Positions 1-8,213 of a DNA stretch of 64,000 nt are shown piece after piece. The DNA is from Hymenobacter tibetensis (lineage in GTDB: Bacteria > Bacteroidota > Bacteroidia > Cytophagales > Hymenobacteraceae). Within the stretch, counting starts at the first letter, position 1. Every line of letters begins with the position of its first letter. The position numbers and the translations under genes were made by a program. The notes under the pieces are model-generated. The model made no database searches. It saw only the letters and a program-made list of their open reading frames with translations, and was not told the origin of the DNA. The stretch is from the NCBI RefSeq assembly GCF_022827545.1, contig NZ_CP094669.1:958001-1022000 (forward strand), given 5' to 3'.

Positions 1-11
1 TCCTGCTTGAT

Positions 12-1010
12 ATGAAACAAGTGCCTATCCTCTGCTTACTAGGGGCATTGGTTTTCAGCAGCTGCGAAACCATTGTGGAAGTGGATACCCCGCCGCACAC
101 GCCTCGGCTGGCCCTTACCTACACCCTCAGCAACCAGGCTCCGACAGCCGAGTACCAAAAGTTCTTCACTGGACGCGAACTGTTTGTGAGCGTAAGCCAA
201 GGCGTGTTGGAAGTGAAACAACCCGCTGGCCGCGGCGACGCTAGTGTGGAACTGATAAACGAAGCCGGGCAGACGGTGGAGCAGTTCCGGTCCAAGGCCC
301 GGCAAGGCCATAACTACACCACTGGCCGGCCCGATAGTGTGTATGGCTATTATGTGCCGGTGCGCGGGTTTGTGGGGGAACCGGGCCGCACGTACACCCT
401 GCGCGCCGCAGTACCAGGTATCGAGGCAGTGGAAGCAACGCTGACAATGCCAACACGCGCCACTATTGAAACGGGTAGCTACGTCTCATCTACCCCGCCA
501 AGTCCATTCATTAGGGGTACTGCCGGCCGCCTCACGTGTAGCATCCTCGACAACGTCGCTACCACTGATTACTATATAGCTCACGCCCGTGTGCTGGACC
601 GTAACGGAACGTATTGGGGCTATATACGGTTGGACTACAACAGCAACAACGGCAACAATTCCGAGATAAATCTAAACCGATTCCAGCTCTCTGAAGGCAG
701 CAACCTCTACAGCCAGTCGCCCTTCAGCGACGCTGGTGGTAACGGGCAGCGCCTCAACCTCAGCAACGATATCTTGATGCAGTACGACGGCAGCTACGGC
801 CCCGGCGGCACCTACCCGGAGCCGGGTTTCATTGAAGTCATCGTGGGCACCATTACACCCGACACGTATCGTTTCTACCAGTCGCTAAACCGCTACTACG
901 ACACCGACGGTAATCCTTTTGCCGAGCCAGCACCGCTGTTTTCCAACATGCGTCCCGGATACGGCCTGTTCGGCGGGGCCACCGATGCCACCTACCGGAT
1001 TCCACTGTAA
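12..1010 (+). CDS. DUF4249-type lipoprotein
   Basis: A 332-residue exported lipoprotein. The N-terminus has a short hydrophobic stretch ending in a lipobox (VFSSC, Cys18), so the mature protein should be lipid-anchored. The start of the mature part (ETIVEVDTPPHTPRLALTY) and the following beta-rich, Ig-like region with a late aromatic/Gly segment match the DUF4249 family. In Bacteroidota DUF4249 genes normally sit directly downstream of a SusC/CarA-type TonB-dependent receptor; such a receptor would lie to the left of this window, and only 11 bases precede the start, so this cannot be checked here. Substrate unknown. Inferred role: surface accessory of a TonB-dependent uptake system. Confidence 0.8.
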   Translation: MKQVPILCLLGALVFSSCETIVEVDTPPHTPRLALTYTLSNQAPTAEYQKFFTGRELFVSVSQGVLEVKQPAGRGDASVELINEAGQTVEQFRSKARQGHNYTTGRPDSVYGYYVPVRGFVGEPGRTYTLRAAVPGIEAVEATLTMPTRATIETGSYVSSTPPSPFIRGTAGRLTCSILDNVATTDYYIAHARVLDRNGTYWGYIRLDYNSNNGNNSEINLNRFQLSEGSNLYSQSPFSDAGGNGQRLNLSNDILMQYDGSYGPGGTYPEPGFIEVIVGTITPDTYRFYQSLNRYYDTDGNPFAEPAPLFSNMRPGYGLFGGATDATYRIPL

Positions 1011-1254
1011 AAGAGCTCTGTTGTTTCCTGCTCCTTCGACGTTCCGCACAGCAAGTAGCTAGTAGGAATAACAGGTGACAAACACGGTGGGGCGGCACAC
1101 CCTCAACAGAGAATTGCTCCCGCATTTCAGGTATGGTTCGCGCTGACCAACAAGCTGCTATATAGTTTTTTTGACTGAATGCGATTAAACTTTGGGATAA
1201 TTTTTGCGTCTAACCAATAGTGCGGGTCCAGGTTGTGGCCCGCCGCTATTGACT

Positions 1255-1548
1255 ATGAAAAAGCTCCTGAAAATTCCGTTTCTGCTCGCCCTCTTGGTGG
1301 CGGGTACGCTGCTGACTGGGTGTGCTGCTTCTACCCAAGCTGTTGTTTCCACTGGCCCTGTAGGCTACTACGGCGACTACTATGGCCCCCGCTACCGGCC
1401 CTATTACGGCCCGCGCTATTACCGGCCTTCCCGAGTGATTGTGCGTCCCGCGCCCGTCATTGTGCGGCCCCGGCCTGTCATTGTGCACCCAGGGCCCCGC
1501 TACTACCACCGCCCGTATGGTGGTTACCGGGGCGGCGGACGCCGTTAA
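1255..1548 (+). CDS. small Tyr/Pro/Arg-rich lipoprotein
   Basis: A 97-residue protein starting at ATG 1255; the frame is open upstream to a TTG at 1204, but the ATG gives a clean signal peptide (MKKLLKIPFLLALL) with lipobox LLTGC (Cys23). After the Cys the sequence is low-complexity: GYYGDYYGPRYRPYYGPRYY, then V-I-V-R/H-P repeats and a Gly/Arg tail. Such YXPRY-rich small lipoproteins are common and uncharacterised in Hymenobacter-like genomes. The gene ends just before a strong hairpin shared with the convergent aldehyde oxidoreductase operon. Function unknown; a surface or envelope structural role is only a guess. Confidence 0.7.
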   Translation: MKKLLKIPFLLALLVAGTLLTGCAASTQAVVSTGPVGYYGDYYGPRYRPYYGPRYYRPSRVIVRPAPVIVRPRPVIVHPGPRYYHRPYGGYRGGGRR

Positions 1549-1575
1549 TATTTCCGCACTTGTTGCCGATAAGCA

Positions 1576-1625
1576 ACGCATAAAAAAGGCCCAACCTGCT
1601 ACTAGGTTGGGCCTTTTTTATGCGT
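1576..1625. terminator. bidirectional terminator
   Basis: Long near-perfect palindrome: AAAAAAGGCCCAACCT, a 6-base loop, then AGGTTGGGCCTTTTTT, extended on both sides by ACGCAT/ATGCGT. The T-tracts on both strands suit the plus-strand lipoprotein gene and the minus-strand operon that converge here. Confidence 0.9.
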
Positions 1626-1643
1626 TGTTATATGAGTTGCTAG

Positions 1644-3884
1644 TTAAATCAGCTTGTCCGGCGTAATGGGCAGTTCGCGAATACGTTTGCCAGTGGCGTT
1701 GAACACAGCATTGGCAATGGCGGGAGCCGCTCCAATAATGGCTATTTCACCGATGCCTTTTGTGCCCATAGAATCCACAATAAGGTCGGGCTTGTCCACA
1801 AAGGCTACTTCAATGTGCGGGGCGTCGGCATGGACGGGAACGTGGTAGTCGGCTAGGTCTTTGGTGATGTAGCGGCCAAACCGGTCGTCCATTGTGGCAC
1901 CTTCGGTTAGGGCCATGCCAATACCGCCCACAGCGCCGCCTATCATTTGGTTGCCGGCCGTTTTGTGGTTGACGATGGTGCCCGCATCAGCGCAGGAAAC
2001 CATCTTTTTCACCCGCACCTCACCTGTTAGCTGATGCACGTGTACTTCCGCAAAATGCACCGAAAACGAATACATAGAATACTTCTGCCGCTCGTCGCCC
2101 GGCTTGGACTCGATGAGTACTGCCACCTCCTGGCCGTTGTTCTGCTTGATGAGGTCGGCATATGCCACCTTGGTGGCAGCATTGTTGGCCAGCGAAAGTT
2201 GGTTGCCTTGAATAACGATGTCCGCTGGCTTGGCGGCGCTAAATGCTGGTCCGGCCAATTGATGCAGCTTTTCCTTGAGCGCAGCGCAGGCTTCCACCAC
2301 GGCCGAACCCACGGTGTTCACGGTAGCCGAACCCCCTTGCGAGGGTGCGTCTGGGAAAAGAGAATTACCTAACTCGAAGCGCACTTTTTCTGGGGGCATC
2401 TTCAGGGCATCGGCGGCCAGCTGCACCATCACGGTGCCGGTGCCAGGGCCAATGTCGGTAGTGGCGCTTTGCAGCACCACGGTACCATCGGCAAGCAGCC
2501 GCGCACTAGCCTTCGACCGGCCTCGGTTGGCGCCAAATGTGCCTACACCCATGCCGTAGCCTACTAGCCAGTCGCCTTGCTTGAGCATACCCGGCTTGAG
2601 TTGGCGGTTTTTCCACCCAATTCGGTCGGCGCCCATCTGGTAGCATTCCTTCAGGTACTTAGTCGACCACGGCTTGCCGTTGTCGGGGTCAACGTCGGTG
2701 TAGTTGCGCAGGCGGAACTCCATGGGGTCTATGTTCAGAGCAAACGCCAGTTCATCCATAGCCGATTCCAACGCAAACGCCCCAGTAGCTTCCCCTGGCC
2801 CCCGCATCCAGATAGGCGTACTGATGTCGAGCGGTAGAATCCGGTAGCGCGTGCTCACATTGGGGCTCGTGTACATCATGCGCGTTTGCTGCACCGTTGA
2901 CTCGGTGAAGTCCTCGTACGTGGAGGTTTGGCCGGTGGCTTCGTGCGTGATACCCACCAGCTTGCCGTCGGGGGTGGCCCCAATGCCAATGCGCTGCCAG
3001 GTGTAGGGGCGGTAGCCTACCATCGTGAACATTTGCTCGCGTGTGAGCACCAGCTTCACCGGCCGGTTCACTTGCTTGGCGGCAATGATGGCCGCCGTTT
3101 CGTGGGGCCAGTTGTGCAGACCATTCCCGAACGCCCCGCCCACAAACGTGGCAATTACTCTCACGTTTTCTTCCGGAATGCCCCAGTCTTTGGCGAAGGC
3201 GCGTTGGGTGCCCTTCACTGCCTGCACTTTGTCGTACACGGTCAGCTTGTCGGGAGCTTCCCAATGAGCAATGATGGACTGCAATTCCATGGGATTATGC
3301 ATCTCCGAAGGAATTACATATTCCATTTCCAGCTTCACTGGAGCAGTTTTGTAGCCGTCCACCTGGCCTCGGTCGTGGTCAGCCTGCGGTGACTTGGGGT
3401 TCTTTTTCGCCTGGGCCGGCACCTTGGCTCGGTCGGTGTGCGCGTTGAAGTTGGTGGCGTGCTTGTCGGCTTCGTACTGGGTTTTCACCAAGCCCGCCGC
3501 GTAGCGTGCCCGCTCCAACGTGTCGGCCACCACAATAGCAATAGGCTGGTCGTTGAAAACGATTCTATCGTTGTTGAATACCCGGAGTGGCTGCCCAGTA
3601 GTGGCAGGCTCGTCGGGTTGGCTGCGGTTGGCGTGACCGGGTACCTTGATGGAGTTCAGGTGCGTAATAACGGCCAGCACCCCCGGAGCACGCTCGGCCG
3701 CTTTGGTATCGATGCTTTTGATGCGTCCTTTGGCAATGGTGCTGCCCACCAAAAAGCCGTGCACGAGGCCCGGTATCTGGTATTCGGCGGAGTATTGCGC
3801 GGCGCCGGTTACTTTCAGGCGGCCGTCTACACGGTTCATTCGGTCGCCCACCACGCCGTCTTTGAAGAGAGGTTGCTCGTTCAT
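1644..3884 (-). CDS. paoC: molybdenum-binding subunit of periplasmic aldehyde oxidoreductase (PaoC-like)
   Basis: A 746-residue xanthine dehydrogenase/aldehyde oxidase family large subunit that would bind the molybdopterin cofactor and carry the active site. The N-terminal a/b hammerhead domain starts with the usual RVDGRLKVTGAAQYSAEY. A Gly-rich cofactor loop (FVGGAFGNG) lies near residue 250, the substrate-side GPGEATGAFALESAMDE near 370, and the base-catalyst motif GIGEI (Glu713) is near the C-terminus. The length agrees with E. coli PaoC (about 730). It is the last gene of a three-gene minus-strand operon, 13 bases after the FAD subunit. Aldehyde oxidation is the likely reaction; the actual substrate cannot be read from sequence. 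Confidence 0.9.
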   Translation of the reverse strand: MNEQPLFKDGVVGDRMNRVDGRLKVTGAAQYSAEYQIPGLVHGFLVGSTIAKGRIKSIDTKAAERAPGVLAVITHLNSIKVPGHANRSQPDEPATTGQPLRVFNNDRIVFNDQPIAIVVADTLERARYAAGLVKTQYEADKHATNFNAHTDRAKVPAQAKKNPKSPQADHDRGQVDGYKTAPVKLEMEYVIPSEMHNPMELQSIIAHWEAPDKLTVYDKVQAVKGTQRAFAKDWGIPEENVRVIATFVGGAFGNGLHNWPHETAAIIAAKQVNRPVKLVLTREQMFTMVGYRPYTWQRIGIGATPDGKLVGITHEATGQTSTYEDFTESTVQQTRMMYTSPNVSTRYRILPLDISTPIWMRGPGEATGAFALESAMDELAFALNIDPMEFRLRNYTDVDPDNGKPWSTKYLKECYQMGADRIGWKNRQLKPGMLKQGDWLVGYGMGVGTFGANRGRSKASARLLADGTVVLQSATTDIGPGTGTVMVQLAADALKMPPEKVRFELGNSLFPDAPSQGGSATVNTVGSAVVEACAALKEKLHQLAGPAFSAAKPADIVIQGNQLSLANNAATKVAYADLIKQNNGQEVAVLIESKPGDERQKYSMYSFSVHFAEVHVHQLTGEVRVKKMVSCADAGTIVNHKTAGNQMIGGAVGGIGMALTEGATMDDRFGRYITKDLADYHVPVHADAPHIEVAFVDKPDLIVDSMGTKGIGEIAIIGAAPAIANAVFNATGKRIRELPITPDKLI

Positions 3885-3897
3885 AGGATAAGGGGCT

Positions 3898-4881
3898 TTA
3901 CGCCACGTTAGTAGCGTTTTTTAGGGCCTGCACAATGGCGTTGGGCCCTAGCTTCAATTTAAATGCGTTGTGCTTGAACGCCTTGGCGCCCCGCATAGCT
4001 ATTTCGGCAGCAGCTTGAAAAGTAGCTTCGGTGGCTGGCTTTCCTACCAACGACTTTTCCGCTTCCGTCAGCCGCCAGGGCTTGTGCGCTACGCCACCCA
4101 TCGCCAAGCGGGCATCCTTGATAACGTTGTTTTCCAGTTGCAGCGCCGCCGCTACCGATACCAGCGCAAACGCGTACGACGCCCGCTCGCGCACCTTCAG
4201 GTAATGCACGTTCTTGGTGAAAGGACCTTCGGGCACTTCCACCGCCGTTATCAGCTCCCCAGGTTCTAAGGTGGTATCCTTCTGCGGTATATCGCCGGGC
4301 AGGCGGTGCAGCTCCGCAAACGGAATGCGCCGGTCGCCTTTAGGCCCACTGACCAGCACGGTAGCATCCAGGGCAACTAGGGCCACACTCATGTCGGAGG
4401 GGTGCACGGCGATGCACTTGTCGGAGAAGCCGAAAATGGCGTGCATGCGGTTGTAGCCTTCCAGCGCGCCACAGCCGGAGCCAGGCTCCCGCTTGTTGCA
4501 AGGCAGCGCCGTGTCGTAGAAATAGGGGCAGCGGGTGCGCTGTAGCATGTTGCCCCCGATAGTGGCCATGTTGCGAAGCTGCGCCGAAGCCCCAGCGTTC
4601 AATGCCTGTGCCAGCAGTGGCAGCTTCTCCAGCACCTGCTTGTCGTCGGCCACGGTGGCGTTCAGTGCCATGGAGCCAATGCGAAACGTGTTGCCTTGGC
4701 GCTCTAGCTTGTCGAGGGGCAGGCGGCTGATGTCGATGAGGCGCTCTGGATTCATTACCCCGCGCTTCATAAGGTCGAGCAGGTTGGTGCCGCCCGCAAT
4801 GAACTGGGAGTTCTGGTCTTTCACCCGCGCCTCAATGGCTGCTTTGGGCTTGGCGGGCCGTACGTATTGAAACTGGTTCAT
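3898..4881 (-). CDS. paoB: FAD-binding subunit of aldehyde oxidoreductase (PaoB-like)
   Basis: A 327-residue CO-dehydrogenase-flavoprotein type subunit. The FAD-binding half has FIAGGTNLLDLMKRG and TIGGNMLQRTRCPYF; the C-terminal domain follows after about residue 220. Between them sits a cysteine-containing insertion (C-PYF, CNKR, GSGCGAL, DKC) that matches the extra [4Fe-4S]-binding segment known in E. coli PaoB and absent from ordinary xanthine dehydrogenases. It overlaps the iron-sulfur subunit by 4 bases (ATGA, 4878-4881) and is followed 13 bases on by the molybdenum subunit, so the three are very likely co-translated. The protein should pass electrons from the 2Fe-2S subunit to FAD. Confidence 0.9.
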   Translation of the reverse strand: MNQFQYVRPAKPKAAIEARVKDQNSQFIAGGTNLLDLMKRGVMNPERLIDISRLPLDKLERQGNTFRIGSMALNATVADDKQVLEKLPLLAQALNAGASAQLRNMATIGGNMLQRTRCPYFYDTALPCNKREPGSGCGALEGYNRMHAIFGFSDKCIAVHPSDMSVALVALDATVLVSGPKGDRRIPFAELHRLPGDIPQKDTTLEPGELITAVEVPEGPFTKNVHYLKVRERASYAFALVSVAAALQLENNVIKDARLAMGGVAHKPWRLTEAEKSLVGKPATEATFQAAAEIAMRGAKAFKHNAFKLKLGPNAIVQALKNATNVA

Positions 4882-5522
4882 ACTTTTTGCCCTCCGTTTT
4901 TAACTTCCTGAATAGCACTCACAATGTTGGGGTAAGCACCGCAGCGGCAGATGTTGCCGCTCATGAATTCTTTAATTTCGGTCTCAGAATTGGCCTTGCC
5001 TTCCCGAATGCAGGCCACCGCCGACATAATCTGGCCGGGCGTGCAGTAGCCACACTGAAAGCCGTCGTTCTTAATAAAGGCTTCCTGCATAGGGTGCAGG
5101 TCGTCGCCTTTGGCGAGGCCTTCGATGGTGGTAATTTCGCGCCCGTCCTGCATGACGGCTAGCACTAAGCAGGAATTAACCCGCTTGCCATCTATATGCA
5201 CCGTGCAGGCCCCACACTGGCCGTAGTCGCAGCCTTTCTTGGTGCCGGTCAGGTGCATCTGCTCGCGAAGCAGATCCAGCAGCGTCACGCGCGGCTCCAC
5301 CGACAGCTTATAGCTTTTGCCGTTCACGGCCAGCTTAAGCGGTACTTTTTCGAAAGGTGCTGCAATCTTCTCGTCCCACTCGGCGGCGGCGGCTTGCACT
5401 ACCGGGCCCGGCGTAAGGGCCAGCGCCGTGAGCACCGAGGATTGCTTGAGGAAGTTCCGGCGCGCCGCATCGTGGCTGCGTTCTTCGTTTTCCGGCTTGG
5501 AATCAGATATTTCGTCGGCCAT
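4878..5522 (-). CDS. paoA: Tat-exported 2Fe-2S subunit of aldehyde oxidoreductase (PaoA-like)
   Basis: 214 residues from ATG 5522; the frame is open further upstream to 5615 but lacks homology there. A twin-arginine motif (ARRNFLKQSS) and hydrophobic stretch ending near AAAA predict Tat export of the folded complex, as in E. coli PaoA. The plant-type ferredoxin domain has CDYGQCGACT and a later Cys (NSCL); the second 2Fe-2S domain has CGYCTPGQ and CRCGAYPNI, so all eight cluster cysteines are present. First gene of the paoABC-type operon. No PaoD-like (XdhC family) cofactor-insertion chaperone is encoded nearby, so one must be elsewhere or not needed. Confidence 0.92.
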   Translation of the reverse strand: MADEISDSKPENEERSHDAARRNFLKQSSVLTALALTPGPVVQAAAAEWDEKIAAPFEKVPLKLAVNGKSYKLSVEPRVTLLDLLREQMHLTGTKKGCDYGQCGACTVHIDGKRVNSCLVLAVMQDGREITTIEGLAKGDDLHPMQEAFIKNDGFQCGYCTPGQIMSAVACIREGKANSETEIKEFMSGNICRCGAYPNIVSAIQEVKNGGQKV

Positions 5523-5905
5523 GAGGATGAATGATGAATGAGGCCGCGCTTGTTGCGCAAGCCAGTGATACAAACGAGATACTACAACCTGCCGCTTTCT
5601 AAGTTCGGCAAACACACAGACGCTTTCGGCAACAGATAGGCCGCTTCAGCAGCAAACAAAACGGGGTATTGCAGCCAATTTAATCTAGGAAAGGTGTTAT
5701 CCTGCCCAACTAATCTAGCAACTTTCTACACGTTTTCGCTGCGTCAGACGCCGTATAGGTTTACGACAGAAGGAGGGGAGCGTTTAAACTTAAAACCTTG
5801 TTTTCATTACTTTCAAGGCTATTGATGAGGTACAAAGGGCTAGGTGCAGAGGGTAGGTGCAGGAGGAAATACCACTTATCCTTGAACGGCAGCGGTAAGC
5901 ATACA
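5523..5905. other. intergenic gap upstream of the aldehyde oxidoreductase operon
   Basis: About 380 bases with no convincing gene. A 60-codon frame (5798-5980, plus) runs through a terminator and into the end of the next gene, and is not credible. The gap should hold the promoter of the minus-strand oxidoreductase operon; I see no clear Bacteroidota -7/-33 pair, only a weak TAAGTTTA on the minus strand near 5783-5790. Confidence 0.4.
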
Positions 5906-5945
5906 AAAAAGCACCCTGCCGGAAAATTCGGTAGGGTGCTGAAAA
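5906..5945 (-). terminator. terminator of the T9SS repeat protein gene
   Basis: Hairpin AGCACCCTGCCG / CGGTAGGGTGCT (one G-T pair) with a 7-base loop. On the minus strand it is followed by TTTTTT, 25-60 bases after the stop of the gene at 5969. Confidence 0.85.
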
Positions 5946-5968
5946 AGTTAGCAAATGAAGCCGAGCGG

Positions 5969-7411
5969 CTACTCGTGTAGTAGTTTCTTGGTTACGATTC
6001 CTGTGGGTGTGTGTACGCTTACCGAGTACACGCCGGCCGGTAGTCCCGCCAGGTGCAGCGTCTGACGCAATATGCCGGCCTGTGGCCGCACAGTCACTTG
6101 CTGTACCGTCTGGCCCAATGTGTTCGAAACTACTACTTGCGCCTCGCCGCTGCCTTGAAAACCACTGAGCGCCAGCGTGACCTTACCGCTGGTAGGGTTG
6201 GGCGAGAGTTGCATCTCTGCTACCTGAGCTTTTGCCTTGTTGCCGAGCGTGATAGTTTGATAGTCGGAATAAAAGGATTTTTCATAATTCACTAGTGTGC
6301 TTGTAGTATAGTCTACGTTTTGCGTCAAGCGTCTAGCTAAGTCGTTGTTGGCATTGTAGCCGACAGTGTAACGGGTGCCGAAAACATAAACCCAAGTATT
6401 GTTCAGCCAGTCCTCGAAAATGACCCCGAGATATGTGCCTTGTAGGTCATAGGTGTTATTATAGCGCGTATAGTTCTGCCAAGTGCCATTCAAAAATTGC
6501 TCAGTTAAAGAGGTATAGTCCTGGCCGCTAGCCAGATAAGTGTACGTGGTGCGAAGGTTAGGCTGCCATGTAGTACCATTCCAGAGTTGAGCTTCATAGG
6601 AGCTAATACGGCCCTGCGTATTGTAAGCAAAAGTATAACGCGAGCTGCTGAGCCAGCTATTCGTGTTGGCGTTCCAGGTCTGGTAGTCGTAGCTACTGTA
6701 ATTAGTACTGGTTCCTGTGTAGGTATAAAGGTAGCGGCCTTCGAGAACGAAGGTGCCTAGATTGGTATTCCAGGGGGTATACTGCTGTTCACTCATTCTA
6801 CCTGCGGTATCAAATGTGTAGCTATACTGTTGCCCGCCAAAAGTACTCCAGGCATTATTAGCCCAGCGCTGATAAAGCACCTGCGTAAAATACCCTTGCG
6901 CATTGTAAGTGTATTGGTCGCGGTAAGAGTTTTGCCAGGCGCCATTGATCCAATTCTGGTTCAGATACTCGGTTCTTCTATTTTGCCCATCGTATGTAAA
7001 TAGTTCCTGGTTAAAATTCTGCCATGCCGAGCCCTGCCATGTTTCATCAAGATAGCGGCTCAGTTGACCTGTGGCGTTGTACGTATACGTAGTGCGGGTG
7101 CTTGGCACCTGGGTTGCGGAATCTGTGCGGACAACGCCTATGGTGCGCCCTTGAGCATCATAGGTGTACGTGGCTATACTACCAGAGCCCCATTGCGAAG
7201 TAGTACGGTTCCAGAGGTAAGTTGAGATTCTGCTTGCTTGGCGCACAGTGGTTGTAGGCCGGGCTGCTTCGTTGCGCTTTAGTAAGGCTTCAATGGGAGC
7301 TAAAGCTGGATTGGTAGGCGTGTTTCGGAGCGTGCGCTCTGGCAGTGGTGCTTGCGCAAAAGTGGTCAGGGTGCTGCCGAGCAGCGAGGCAAACAGTAAA
7401 AAGTGCTTCAT
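5969..7411 (-). CDS. T9SS-exported protein with YD-like repeats
   Basis: 480 residues from ATG 7411, which gives a clean signal peptide (MKHFLLFASLLGSTLTTFAQA); the frame is open upstream to 7462. The central part (about residues 55-390) consists of some eight degenerate repeats of about 40 residues with the pattern W..YTYDAQGR....Q.W.NGTW, resembling RHS/YD repeats in spacing. The last ~80 residues are a type A sorting domain (LSPNPTSGKVTLALSGF, then YSVSV and a C-terminal KKLLHE), which directs the protein through the type IX system to the surface. Base composition is lower in GC than the flanking operon. Role unknown; carbohydrate or surface binding is a guess from the repeat type. Confidence 0.85.
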   Translation of the reverse strand: MKHFLLFASLLGSTLTTFAQAPLPERTLRNTPTNPALAPIEALLKRNEAARPTTTVRQASRISTYLWNRTTSQWGSGSIATYTYDAQGRTIGVVRTDSATQVPSTRTTYTYNATGQLSRYLDETWQGSAWQNFNQELFTYDGQNRRTEYLNQNWINGAWQNSYRDQYTYNAQGYFTQVLYQRWANNAWSTFGGQQYSYTFDTAGRMSEQQYTPWNTNLGTFVLEGRYLYTYTGTSTNYSSYDYQTWNANTNSWLSSSRYTFAYNTQGRISSYEAQLWNGTTWQPNLRTTYTYLASGQDYTSLTEQFLNGTWQNYTRYNNTYDLQGTYLGVIFEDWLNNTWVYVFGTRYTVGYNANNDLARRLTQNVDYTTSTLVNYEKSFYSDYQTITLGNKAKAQVAEMQLSPNPTSGKVTLALSGFQGSGEAQVVVSNTLGQTVQQVTVRPQAGILRQTLHLAGLPAGVYSVSVHTPTGIVTKKLLHE

Positions 7412-7525
7412 GTAGTTGTAGTGAAAAGGATATAGAGTGTAGGCAATGGTATCGGCCGGCATTTATGGTGCGGGAAGCTGTTTGTTATAGCAAAGGATGA
7501 TACTACTTGAGACGCAGGAGCAGAC

Positions 7526-7559
7526 AAAAACTGCACGACCATAAGGCCGTGCAGTTTTT
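7526..7559 (-). terminator. terminator of the outer-membrane protein gene
   Basis: Hairpin AAAAACTGCACG / CGTGCAGTTTTT, with GGCC pairing partly inside the loop. It lies immediately downstream of the minus-strand gene ending at 7563, with a T-tract on that strand. Confidence 0.8.
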
Positions 7560-7562
7560 GAT

Positions 7563-8144
7563 TTAGAACGTGAACCGCAAGCTTATAGCAGCGTCGTTGT
7601 AGAAGCCGGTGTAGCCGTTGAAAACCTCGAAGAACGGCTTGTAGTCAACGCCGACCACAAACGGCAGATCCTCTAGCTTGTATTCCAGACCTAGAATGAG
7701 GTCGGCACCGAAGGCTACGTAGGTAGCATCATCGTACACGTAGTCGCGGTAGACGTACACGTTCTTTTTGTGGTATCGGTAGAAGCGCGCGTCAGTGAAA
7801 TAATAGCGCCCCCGGTAAGCGCCGGCATGGAAACCAGCTCCGTAGTAGAACTGCAGGCCCTTCACATCAGAAATGCCTTTGTGCTTCTCGCCCAACAACG
7901 TAAGCCGGGCGCCACGCGCTTTGTACTCCGTGGTCAGAAGCCCTTCAATGGCCACGCCATTCTTGCCGCTGAGAAAGTGTTTAATCGTAAGTCCTGATGA
8001 ATAGCCACCACCCCGCAGACCGATACCCGTGCTGTATCCGTTGCTGCTACCACCACCACTACTCTTTTTTTTGCTTTGAGCTGCTACTGGCTGCGTCCCG
8101 CACACTAGCGCAATACCTAACGCAACAAGAGTAAAATTCTTCAT
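7563..8144 (-). CDS. small outer-membrane beta-barrel-like protein
   Basis: 193 residues with a signal peptide (MKNFTLVALGIALVCGTQPVAAQ) followed by a Lys/Ser/Gly linker. The rest alternates hydrophobic and polar residues with many Gly and Tyr (IGLRGGGYSSGLTIKHF, FYYGAGFHAGAYRG, VAFGADLILGLEYKL) and ends in an aromatic residue (SLRFTF), the usual signature of a beta-barrel recognised by the BAM machinery. The length is compatible with 8-10 strands. Related proteins are annotated only as outer membrane beta-barrel or hypothetical. It has its own terminator and appears monocistronic. Function unknown. Confidence 0.75.
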   Translation of the reverse strand: MKNFTLVALGIALVCGTQPVAAQSKKKSSGGGSSNGYSTGIGLRGGGYSSGLTIKHFLSGKNGVAIEGLLTTEYKARGARLTLLGEKHKGISDVKGLQFYYGAGFHAGAYRGRYYFTDARFYRYHKKNVYVYRDYVYDDATYVAFGADLILGLEYKLEDLPFVVGVDYKPFFEVFNGYTGFYNDAAISLRFTF

Positions 8145-8213
8145 AGGAAAGTTATAAAAGTGAAATTATATTCACGTAAATATAACGCCTAACACGGATT
8201 AGCCGCGGAATTA

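Noticed and set aside
1204..1254. TTG at 1204 as start of the small lipoprotein
   Set aside because: It would place 17 residues (TNSAGPGCGPP) before a clean signal peptide; ATG 1255 is much better.
5798..5980. 60-codon plus-strand frame near the T9SS protein gene
   Set aside because: It runs through a strong terminator hairpin and into the 3' end of another gene; basic, repeat-like translation without meaning.
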